NCBI GenBank assembly: GCA_003416985.1
Contig: QVIN01000006.1
Location: 1 to 64,000, forward strand
Source: Duganella sp. BJB480
GTDB taxonomy: Bacteria; Pseudomonadota; Gammaproteobacteria; Burkholderiales; Burkholderiaceae_D
Length of the DNA stretch: 64,000 bases
Direction: 5' to 3'
Shown here: in pieces, positions 56,882-64,000 of the stretch
Layout: every line of letters begins with the position of its first letter
How positions within the stretch are numbered: position 1 is the first letter of the stretch
Made by a program: the position numbers and the translations under genes
Notes under the pieces: generated by a model
Seen by the model: the letters and a program-made list of their open reading frames with translations, nothing else
Databases searched by the model: none
Told to the model about the DNA's origin: nothing

Positions 56882-58072
56882 ATGTCGCGAAAATGGCTGC
56901 TGGGGATGGGCTTGGCAATGAGTTTGGCGATGTCCGCGCATGCGGACGAACCGTTGCCAGTACAGGTGCGCTTGACCCACGTGGCGCCCGATACCTGGCG
57001 CGCCGACTATCAATTCCCGCAGCCGGTGGCGTCGATGCGCTTCAAGTCGGTGGGCGACCTGCGCAAATCCGCGTGGAAGGTGTTGACGCCCGGCGTGACA
57101 TTGACCGTCGGCGATGCCTACGATGCGCTGGCCGCAGCCGACGGCGGGCCGCTGCGGCAGGTCAGCGTGGAAATCTCCGCGTTCGAGCAGGATCTGGGCA
57201 AACAATATGTGGCGACGGACCGGCTCTCCGATGGCGGCCGCCTCATCTACCTGGGCTTCCTGCAAGGCGAGGCCCAGCAGGGCAAGCTGCTGCGCGATAT
57301 GGCGGCGAAGTTCACGCTGGAAGGCCTCGGCAACGAAATCGTGCTGGTGCCCGCCAAGCCGGCAACCCCGGCTAAAGACACGACACCATATGCCTACTTC
57401 GGCCCGCAGTCGCCGGTGGCCGCCGGCGAGGCGCAGGTGCTGCTGGACCCCAAACTGTCGGCGTGGGCGAGGGAGACGCTGCTCGACACCACGGCCAAAA
57501 TGTCCGCCTATTACAGCACGGCCTACCGGCAGAAGCTGCGGCAGCCCTTGCTGCTGGTGGCGGCCGTCGGCGACACCTCCACGCCGGGCTTGTCGATCAA
57601 GGGCGGCGTGGTTGGCGCGCAGATCGTTTATCGTCTTGGCGGCGCGGCCCTGCTGACCGCCGACAACCCCAAAAAGCGCGCGATCCTCGCCGAACTGGTG
57701 GCGCATGAGATGGCGCATTTGTGGCAGAACAATGTGCGCCAGGGCGGCATCAGCGAACAGTCGCCGCCGTGGATACACGAGGGCGGCGCCGAGGCGATGG
57801 CGCTCGATGGCTTGCTGCGCAGCGGCATCTGGAGCGCCGAACAGGGCAAGGCGTTCGTCGACGCCACGCTGGCCGAGTGCGGGAAGCTGGAACACAGTTT
57901 CGATACCTATCGCGGCATTTACGCCTGCGGCTTCGAGCGCTTCAGTCAGCTGAAGGTCGACATAGTGCCGCTGTGGCGCGACATGATCGCGGCCGCCGAC
58001 AGCAAGGGCGAGGTCTACAGCGAGGCGATGATCAACTCGCTTGTGGCACGCGGAGGCAAGGCTGCACCTTGA
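56882..58072 (+). CDS. Exported HExxH metallopeptidase-like protein
   Basis: A 396-residue protein with signal peptide (about 1-21). A gluzincin-type motif HEMAHLWQN (about 280) with downstream WIHEGGAEAMAL supplies the third ligand Glu, as in M1/M61-like peptidases. The N-terminal half is beta-rich. ATG at 56882 has GGAG 6 nt upstream; an earlier in-frame TTG is less likely. Substrate unknown. Not part of an evident operon. Confidence 0.72.
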   Translation: MSRKWLLGMGLAMSLAMSAHADEPLPVQVRLTHVAPDTWRADYQFPQPVASMRFKSVGDLRKSAWKVLTPGVTLTVGDAYDALAAADGGPLRQVSVEISAFEQDLGKQYVATDRLSDGGRLIYLGFLQGEAQQGKLLRDMAAKFTLEGLGNEIVLVPAKPATPAKDTTPYAYFGPQSPVAAGEAQVLLDPKLSAWARETLLDTTAKMSAYYSTAYRQKLRQPLLLVAAVGDTSTPGLSIKGGVVGAQIVYRLGGAALLTADNPKKRAILAELVAHEMAHLWQNNVRQGGISEQSPPWIHEGGAEAMALDGLLRSGIWSAEQGKAFVDATLAECGKLEHSFDTYRGIYACGFERFSQLKVDIVPLWRDMIAAADSKGEVYSEAMINSLVARGGKAAP

Positions 58073-58138
58073 TGTGCGTCAAAGGAGGGGCGGGGGCGCT
58101 TCTTATCATGGTAGTCCACCCATTTGAAGGAGGCTGCC

Positions 58139-58588
58139 ATGGCTAACAGTTTGATGCGTATCGATCCTTTCCGTGATCTCGCCCGTTTCGATCCCTTCCG
58201 CGACATGGACGAAATGTTCCGCGACTTCGCACCCTCGGTCTGGCGCGGTGTCGACGTCTCGCCGCGCATGCGGATGGACGTCAGCGAGACCGACAAGGAA
58301 TATCTCGTCAAGGCCGAAATCCCAGGCGTGCAAAAGGAGGACATCAAGGTCGCCGTCAACGGCAACCAAGTGTCGCTGAGCGCGGAAGTCAAGGAGGAGC
58401 AACCGGCCGAGGCCGGCAAGACTGGCTCCCTGCGTAGCGAGCGTTACTACGGACAAGTGCAACGCAGCTTCACGCTGCCGCAGGAGGTCGATGACGACCA
58501 GGCCGAGGCGCGCTACGAAAACGGCGTGCTGCACCTGTCGCTGCCGAAGAAGGTCGGCACCGGCGGCAAGCAGCTGGCCATCCAGTAA
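58139..58588 (+). CDS. Hsp20/alpha-crystallin small heat-shock protein
   Basis: A 149-residue holdase. Alpha-crystallin domain about 45-140 (RMRMDVSETDKEYLVKAEIPG; ending NGVLHLSLPKK). The C-terminal I-x-I motif is not evident. It binds unfolding proteins without ATP. ATG at 58139 has GGAGG 7 nt upstream, so the five-codon longer reading is rejected. Convergent, with no gap, with the next gene. Confidence 0.95.
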   Translation: MANSLMRIDPFRDLARFDPFRDMDEMFRDFAPSVWRGVDVSPRMRMDVSETDKEYLVKAEIPGVQKEDIKVAVNGNQVSLSAEVKEEQPAEAGKTGSLRSERYYGQVQRSFTLPQEVDDDQAEARYENGVLHLSLPKKVGTGGKQLAIQ

Positions 58589-59359
58589 TCAGTGCGAGGG
58601 CGCGTTACAGGCCAGGTCCGCGTCCCAGCGGCCCGAGCAGATGCGTGAGCGGCACAGCATCCCTTCGATCAGCCCCAGCTGCTTGCAGCGTGCCAGCAGT
58701 TGCGCCGTGCTGTCGCCATCCTGACGCTCGACCACGTCGCGGCTGCGCTCGGGAAGGACGAGCGCCGGCTTGCCCGAATGCGCGACCAGCGCGGTCAGCA
58801 GCGCGACATCGGTATCGCCGATGGCTGGCGGAACGGCTGCGCCTGCCATGTGCGGCACCGGTGGGCGCGCGGCGGCGGTGTTTGTGGGCACAGCAGGCCT
58901 GCGCGGCGCGCCTGCCGGATGCGATGTCTCGGCCCTTGCCAGGGCGGGCGCGGTATGCGCGGACGGCGGCGCGTGCGCTTCGATCGCCGCGAAGGGTTTG
59001 CTTGTGGATTCCTTCACCACCGGTTCGTTCACGATGGCTGCCGCCTGTTCCGCCGGCGCGGCCGCTACCATCTGTCGTTCCGTCGGCTGCTGGTATGTGC
59101 GCGTGGTCACGCTGCTGCGGCTGCGCGCGTAGGAATTCGGGGAGAGCGTGTTGTCGTGTATCAGCCACGCGACCGTGCACATGGTCACCAGCAGCAGTCC
59201 CAGGCCGACGGTCCAGCCGTCGATGGTCCAGCCGCTGGTGCGCGGCGTCTTTGCCGCCGTCTTGGGGCCGTGTTCCAGGTGCGCCAGTATGCGCTTGCCG
59301 CCATCCTCGGCGGTACGGTTGGAGCTCATCAGGTCGGGTTTTTGCTTCGACGTATCCAC
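58589..59359 (-). CDS. Hypothetical single-pass membrane protein beside T6SS-like genes
   Basis: A 256-residue protein starting at GTG 59359, chosen because GGAGG lies 7 nt upstream (59367-59371); a longer reading to 59479 lacks such a site and runs into the divergent promoter. One membrane helix (about 50-70), an Ala/Pro-rich linker (about 95-180) and a small C-terminal domain with four cysteines (CKQLGLIEGMLCRSRICSGRW region). Not recognised. It is divergent from the M15 peptidase gene and may belong to the same small cluster. Confidence 0.6.
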   Translation of the reverse strand: MDTSKQKPDLMSSNRTAEDGGKRILAHLEHGPKTAAKTPRTSGWTIDGWTVGLGLLLVTMCTVAWLIHDNTLSPNSYARSRSSVTTRTYQQPTERQMVAAAPAEQAAAIVNEPVVKESTSKPFAAIEAHAPPSAHTAPALARAETSHPAGAPRRPAVPTNTAAARPPVPHMAGAAVPPAIGDTDVALLTALVAHSGKPALVLPERSRDVVERQDGDSTAQLLARCKQLGLIEGMLCRSRICSGRWDADLACNAPSH

Positions 59360-59477
59360 GGTATTTCCTCCGAATTTGATCTGGTCTTTCACGCCGCTTG
59401 CTGAAGCGCCTACGATGAAGCGTTCCCGCACCTCAGTGTCCAGTCTGCGGAGCGACCTTGCTTTGACGGAGCGCACC

Positions 59478-60317
59478 ATGTTTCTCTTTTCGGTACTGCT
59501 GTTTTTTGTCTTCGCCTGTTTGGGGGCCTGGCTGGCGTTGTTCCCGGCCGGGCGGGATGTGGTGGTTCAGTCGATGTCGATGATTGGCAAGCGCATCGGG
59601 CGGGGACTAAGCGGCGGCTACCGGCAAGGCACCCGGCAGGCCGCCCATGCCAGCCGCAGCGCCGGCGGCGGCCTGCTGCGCGCGCTCAGCTTCCTGCGGC
59701 GCCGGTATCTGCTGGTGTTGTCGGTGCTGGTGCTGCTGACCGTGCCGCCGATGCTGGCGCTGGTGCTCAGCGGCCGCAATATGTTGGGCGGCTTCGACAG
59801 CGACGACCACGCCGTCAACGATCAGGTCGCGGATCTGCTCAAGGGCGAACAGCTGGCGGCGCCGGAGCCATTGCCGCCGTTGGTGTTCACGACGGCGGAG
59901 GTGACGATGGTGCGGCCCATGCTCGACGGCGCCAACCGCAACTGGCAGCTGCTCGATCCCGATTTCGCCCAGCGCCTGCTGCTGGTGTTCAAGATCATGA
60001 AGGAGACTCACGGCTACGACATGGCGATCCTGGAAGGCTACCGCAGCCCCGAACGGCAGAATGCGCTGGCAGCCGCCGGCCCCAGCGTCACCAACGCCAA
60101 GGCCTTCCAGAGCTATCACCAGTTCGGGCTGGCGGCGGACTGCGCCTTCCTGCGCGACGGCAAACTGCTGATCTCGGAAAAAGATCCCTGGGCGATGCGC
60201 GGCTACCGGCTCTACGGCGAGGCGGCCGAATCGGTGGGACTGCATTGGGGCGGGCGCTGGACCATGATGGACTTCGGCCACACCGAATTGAGGGTGTCGG
60301 GGACTGTGCGGAAATAG
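59478..60317 (+). CDS. Membrane-anchored M15-type (VanY/CwlK-like) peptidase, TagX-like
   Basis: A 279-residue protein with one or two N-terminal membrane helices (about 2-22 and 72-95) and a C-terminal M15 domain. Zinc ligands are suggested by SYHQFGLAADCAF (His and Asp) and the terminal MDFGHTEL (His), with EGYRSPERQNAL before them. M15 enzymes cut peptidoglycan peptides; TagX of Acinetobacter, of this fold, makes room in the wall for type VI secretion. The adjacent TssM-like gene supports that reading. ATG at 59478 is preferred over a 110-codon extension overlapping the divergent gene. Confidence 0.8.
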   Translation: MFLFSVLLFFVFACLGAWLALFPAGRDVVVQSMSMIGKRIGRGLSGGYRQGTRQAAHASRSAGGGLLRALSFLRRRYLLVLSVLVLLTVPPMLALVLSGRNMLGGFDSDDHAVNDQVADLLKGEQLAAPEPLPPLVFTTAEVTMVRPMLDGANRNWQLLDPDFAQRLLLVFKIMKETHGYDMAILEGYRSPERQNALAAAGPSVTNAKAFQSYHQFGLAADCAFLRDGKLLISEKDPWAMRGYRLYGEAAESVGLHWGGRWTMMDFGHTELRVSGTVRK

Positions 60318-60428
60318 GACGCCGCGCGGCCATGGTTGTGCTGGCTCAAGAAATCCCTGCATTGTTGGTGGCACCATTGATCGGTCCGCTTTTAGCTCAG
60401 GCGCCATCATTCACGCCGGCCTCGTCCC

Positions 60429-62894
60429 ATGATGCGAAGAATCTGGTACTTCCTCACCGATACCCGCCACCTGACTATCATTGCGCTCACTGCGATGGCG
60501 GCCTTGTTCTACCTCGGCGCGCAGATGCTGGAACTGGCGCTGATCTGGGCACTGGCGGCCACGGCGCTGATGCTGGCGCTGGCCGGCCTGGTCTGGCTGT
60601 GGCGACGCCGCCGCGCCAGCCGCGAATCCGAGCAGCTGGGCGCGGCCATCGGCGCCCAGGCCGCCACGGAGAAGCAGAGTTCGGACCAGTCCGGCGCCGA
60701 GGTCAAGGCCATCCGCAACGACATGCTGAAGGCCATCGAGACCATCCGTGGATCGAAGATGGGCATCGTCTCCGGCACCAGCGCCTTGTACGAACTGCCG
60801 TGGTACATGATCATCGGGAATCCCGCCGCCGGCAAGAGCACGGCCATCACCAACTCGGGCTTGCAGTTCCCCTTCGCCGACGGCAAGATCGTGCAGGGCG
60901 TGGGCGGCACGCGCAACTGCGACTGGTTCTTCACCACCGACGGCATCCTGCTCGACACGGCCGGCCGCTACTCCGTGCAGGAAGAGCACCGCGCCGAATG
61001 GTTCGGCTTTCTGGACCTGCTGAAGAAGTACCGCCGCCGCGCACCCATCAACGGCATCCTGATCGCCGTCAGCATCGCCGAATTGCGCGGCGACGATCCC
61101 GAGGTCGGCATCAAGCTGGCGCGCAGCCTGCGCAAGCGGGTGCAGGATCTGATCGAGCGGCTGGAGGTGTTCGCGCCGGTGTACGTGGTGTTCACCAAGG
61201 CCGACCTGATCGCGGGCTTCGCCGAATTCTTCGCGCGCGCCGAGCGCACCGAGCGCGAACGCGTGTGGGGCGCGACCATGCCCTACAAGCGCAACGCCGG
61301 CAGCCAGCAGATGATGGCCTTCTTCGATCACAGCTTCGACGAACTGTGTTCGGGCCTGAAGGAGTTGAGCGTGGCCAATATGAGCCAGCAGCGGCGCGAC
61401 CGCATGGAACCCGGCGTGTTCACCTTCCCGCTGGAGTTCGCGACGATACGCGCGCCGCTGCGCAGTTTCCTGGTCACGCTGTTCGAAGACAATCCCTTCC
61501 AGTTCAAGCCCGTATTCCGCGGCTACTACTTCACCAGTGCCCTTCAGGAGGGCGCCGCGGCGAGCGAACAATCGCAGCGGCTGGCGAAGCGCTTCGCCCT
61601 GTCTCTGCCGGACGCGCCGCCCTCCGCCGGTGGCGGCCAGTCGGGATTCTTCCTGTTGAATTTATTCCGCAACGTGATCTTCGCCGACAAGGACCTGGTC
61701 TCGCAGTACGCCAGCAAGCATAAGGTCAAGTTGACTTATGCGGCGTTCTTCGCGGCGGCGGTTTTGCTGGGTGTATCGCTGGGTGGCTGGAGCTGGTCGT
61801 ATCTGGGCAACCGCCAGCTGGTCAGCAACGTGCAGGCGGACCTGGACAAGGTGATCAAGCTTCAAGCCAAGCGCCTGGACCTGCAATCGCGGCTGGAAGC
61901 CTTGGAGATACTGCAGGACCGCATCGAGCAGCTGGATAAATATCGCGTCGACCGGCCTTGGTCGCTGCGTATGGGTTTGTATCAGGGCGATCTGTTGGAG
62001 CGCAAGCTGCGCGAAGAATACTTCGCCGGCGTGCGTGAGGTGATGCTCAAGCCGGTGGGCGCCAATCTGGAGACGCTGCTGTCTGAGATGAACGCCCATG
62101 CCGACCAACTGCAGGCGCCCGGCGCGGCTGCCGCCACGTCCCAGGTGCCGGCCACAGCGCCGGGACGCCAGTTCCAGGAAGCCTCCGCCGTCAACGTGGA
62201 AGACGCCTACAACGCCTTGAAGAGCTACCTGATGCTGGCCGATGTCTCGCACGCCGAAGCCAGTCACCTGAACGACCAGCTGACCCGCTACTGGCGCGGA
62301 TGGCTGGAGAACAATCGCGGCGCCATGCCGCGCGAGCAGATGATACACAGCGCCGAACGGCTGATGACCTTCTATCTAGCGCAGATCGCCGATCCATCCT
62401 GGCCGCGCATCGAGCAGAAGCTGGCGCTGGTCGACCAGGCACGCGAGAACCTGCGCCGCGTGGTGCGCGGCATGCCGGCCAGGGAGCGCGTCTACGCCGA
62501 CATCCGCGCCCGCGCCAACACGCGCTTCCCGGCGATGACGGTCGCGCGCATGGTGGGCGAACAGGATCAGGCGCTGGTCACCGGCAGCTACGCCATCGCC
62601 GGCGCCTACACGCGCGAGGCATGGGAGAAGTTTGTGCAGGACGCCTTCCGCGAAGCCGCCACGCATGAGCTGCAAAGCGCGGACTGGGTCCTGAAGACCG
62701 CCGCGCGCGACGACCTGACGCTGGAGGGCAGCCCCGAACAAATCCAGAAGGGCCTGACCGATTTGTACCTGGCCGACAAAGCCGCCAGCTGGGGCGACAT
62801 GCCGCTGCACGTCTGGCTGCGCGCCGTCATCAAGGATCCCGCCGCCATTGCCAGCGTCGAAGAACTGCTGGACGCCAGACCCGCAGGAGAGTAA
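60429..62894 (+). CDS. tssM: Type VI secretion TssM (IcmF)-like protein, C-terminally short
   Basis: An 821-residue inner-membrane protein with two N-terminal helices (about 13-58), a P-loop GNPAAGKST (about 129-137), the DTAGRYS switch, an IcmF-related domain, a third helix (about 437-457) and a helical periplasmic region. Normal TssM proteins have 1100-1300 residues; the periplasmic C-terminal domain that contacts TssJ is missing, and the frame ends in ...LLDARPAGE followed by non-coding DNA and a chemoreceptor gene. No other tss genes are in the window. It may be an orphan variant or a decayed copy. Confidence 0.82.
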   Translation: MMRRIWYFLTDTRHLTIIALTAMAALFYLGAQMLELALIWALAATALMLALAGLVWLWRRRRASRESEQLGAAIGAQAATEKQSSDQSGAEVKAIRNDMLKAIETIRGSKMGIVSGTSALYELPWYMIIGNPAAGKSTAITNSGLQFPFADGKIVQGVGGTRNCDWFFTTDGILLDTAGRYSVQEEHRAEWFGFLDLLKKYRRRAPINGILIAVSIAELRGDDPEVGIKLARSLRKRVQDLIERLEVFAPVYVVFTKADLIAGFAEFFARAERTERERVWGATMPYKRNAGSQQMMAFFDHSFDELCSGLKELSVANMSQQRRDRMEPGVFTFPLEFATIRAPLRSFLVTLFEDNPFQFKPVFRGYYFTSALQEGAAASEQSQRLAKRFALSLPDAPPSAGGGQSGFFLLNLFRNVIFADKDLVSQYASKHKVKLTYAAFFAAAVLLGVSLGGWSWSYLGNRQLVSNVQADLDKVIKLQAKRLDLQSRLEALEILQDRIEQLDKYRVDRPWSLRMGLYQGDLLERKLREEYFAGVREVMLKPVGANLETLLSEMNAHADQLQAPGAAAATSQVPATAPGRQFQEASAVNVEDAYNALKSYLMLADVSHAEASHLNDQLTRYWRGWLENNRGAMPREQMIHSAERLMTFYLAQIADPSWPRIEQKLALVDQARENLRRVVRGMPARERVYADIRARANTRFPAMTVARMVGEQDQALVTGSYAIAGAYTREAWEKFVQDAFREAATHELQSADWVLKTAARDDLTLEGSPEQIQKGLTDLYLADKAASWGDMPLHVWLRAVIKDPAAIASVEELLDARPAGE

Positions 62895-62916
62895 ATATTT
62901 CTGTTGTGAAATATTT
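62893..62916 (+). other. AT-rich hairpin after the tssM-like gene
   Basis: A perfect 9-bp inverted repeat AAATATTTC / GAAATATTT with a 6-nt loop, overlapping the tssM-like stop. No T-run, so either a weak terminator or a protein site. Confidence 0.45.
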
Positions 62917-62990
62917 CCTTTCGGACTATAGTTTGACCTCAAATAGTGCTAGCATGGGCTGAAGGCCCCCATCCCGCTTTGAGGACAGCT

Positions 62991-64000
62991 ATGAACAATC
63001 TGAAGATCGGCACACGCCTGGGTTTCGGTTTTTCTCTCATCCTGTTGATGCTGACGGCGATGACCATCATCGGCATCCTTCGCCTGAGCAGTGCCAGCTC
63101 GATGACCGATGAGATGATCAACGTGAAGATCCGCGACGAGCGGCTGATCGCGGAATGGGGCAAGATCATCGAAGTGAACGCGGCCCGCACCACCGGCGCG
63201 TGGATGGTGGCCGATCCGGCCGACCAGAAAAAACTTGAAGGCATGATGGCCGAATCCTCCGGCCGCGCGACCCAGATCCAGGACCAGATCGGCGGCGCCA
63301 TCGACGACGAGGAGCTCAAGCCCCTGTTCAAAAAAGTGCTGGAGACGCGCAAGGCCTATACCGACTTCCGCAAGGCCGTCTTCGCCGCCAAGAACGCGGG
63401 CGACCCTGAAAAGGCCAAGGGCCTCTACGAAGGCGACATGACGCAAAGCCGCATCCTCTACCTGGACGCGTTGAAAAAATTCTCCGACAAGCAGGCCGCC
63501 TTGCTGGATAAGGCGGCGCTCGAAATCCAGCAGCAGTACGCCAGCGGCCGCACGCTGTTGACGATACTGGGACTGGCCGCGATTGCGATGGGCGTAATCG
63601 CCGCATGGTGGATCACCCGCACCATCACGACGCCGATCAACGAGGCGGTGAAGGTGGCGGAGACGGTGTCGTCGGGCGACCTGACCAGCGACATCCAGGT
63701 CAACAGCGCCGACGAAACCGGCCAGCTGATGAACGCCCTCAAGACCATGAACGCGAACCTGGTCAACATCGTCGGCCAGGTACGCAGCGGCACCGATTTG
63801 ATGGCCACCGCCTCGACCGAGATCGCCGCCGGCAACCAGGACCTGTCCTCTCGCACGGAGCAGCAGGCCAGCTCCTTGCAGGAAACCGCCTCCTCGATGG
63901 AGGAGCTGACATCGACCGTGCGCTTCAACGCCGAAAACGCCCGCGAGGCCAACAAGCTGGCAGCCACCGCATCCGAGATCGCCAGCCGGGGCGGCGCCGT
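62991..64000 (+). CDS. Methyl-accepting chemotaxis protein (partial, runs off the window)
   Basis: The first 336 residues of a receptor: TM1 (about 9-29), a four-helix-bundle periplasmic sensor (about 30-185), TM2 (about 188-208), HAMP (about 209-262) and the start of the signalling domain (EIAAGNQDLSSRTEQQASSL). The sensor resembles 4HB_MCP/Tar-like bundles. It starts at ATG 62991 with GAGGA upstream. The conserved tip and the C-terminus lie beyond the edge. Confidence 0.93.
   Translation, partial: MNNLKIGTRLGFGFSLILLMLTAMTIIGILRLSSASSMTDEMINVKIRDERLIAEWGKIIEVNAARTTGAWMVADPADQKKLEGMMAESSGRATQIQDQIGGAIDDEELKPLFKKVLETRKAYTDFRKAVFAAKNAGDPEKAKGLYEGDMTQSRILYLDALKKFSDKQAALLDKAALEIQQQYASGRTLLTILGLAAIAMGVIAAWWITRTITTPINEAVKVAETVSSGDLTSDIQVNSADETGQLMNALKTMNANLVNIVGQVRSGTDLMATASTEIAAGNQDLSSRTEQQASSLQETASSMEELTSTVRFNAENAREANKLAATASEIASRGGA

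Noticed and set aside
59148..59477. N-terminal extension of the M15 peptidase
   Set aside because: It runs through the start region of the divergent gene and encodes low-complexity sequence; the membrane anchor begins naturally at ATG 59478.

Overview
The window reads as a chromosome segment of a GC-rich betaproteobacterium, most likely Oxalobacteraceae (Massilia / Duganella / Janthinobacterium group). The pointers are the housekeeping order ndk-rlmN-pilW-rodZ-ispG-hisS-yfgM-bamB-der-hfq-hflX-hflK-hflC-hisZ-purA, the presence of hisZ, several PEP-CTERM proteins, and many TonB receptors and chemoreceptors. This placement rests on recognised gene order and families, not on a search.

Layout. 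1-122 is the 3' end of an IS110-type transposase. 183-863 is a Bax-inhibitor-like membrane protein (minus strand). 1134-17550 is a dense co-directional housekeeping block: nucleotide metabolism, rRNA modification, type IV pilus, cell shape, isoprenoids, histidyl-tRNA, outer-membrane assembly, ribosome biogenesis, Hfq, the HflX/K/C group, HisZ and PurA. It ends at a phosphoribosyltransferase and a clear terminator. 17788-19176 holds two paralogous PEP-CTERM proteins, followed by a MarC-type membrane protein and a convergent S41 protease.

21432-39396 is the most distinctive region: an 18-kb, single-direction carbohydrate locus. A LacI-type regulator sits behind two matching palindromic operators. 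It is followed by an Oar-like TonB receptor, a glucoamylase-like (PF10091, GH144-type) exported protein, a sugar ABC transporter, a 1046-residue exported modular glycosidase-like protein, a GH1 beta-glucosidase, a 1266-residue GH94 protein resembling the phosphorylase half of cyclic beta-1,2-glucan synthase, and an MsmK/UgpC-type ATPase closed by a terminator. The enzyme set suggests uptake and breakdown of beta-1,2-glucan, perhaps cyclic or osmoregulated periplasmic glucan from other bacteria. The substrate is an inference.

39408-44713 contains an SdpR/SdpI autorepressor-immunity pair with an alpha/beta hydrolase, uvrB (minus) and an aromatic/aspartate-type aminotransferase. 44788-55430 is an accessory stretch punctuated by three nearly identical tRNA-Asn(GTT) genes and a decayed tRNA-Asn 3' fragment. 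Between them lie small zinc-ribbon and Cache-type proteins, a GAF histidine kinase, a hexapeptide acetyltransferase, a DUF3334 gene coupled to an 82-codon ORF, a chemoreceptor, a TonB receptor and a third PEP-CTERM protein. 55452-62894 carries a zinc-ribbon membrane protein, a HExxH metallopeptidase, an Hsp20 chaperone and a small type VI secretion remnant (M15 peptidase of TagX type plus a C-terminally short TssM). A second chemoreceptor runs off the right edge.
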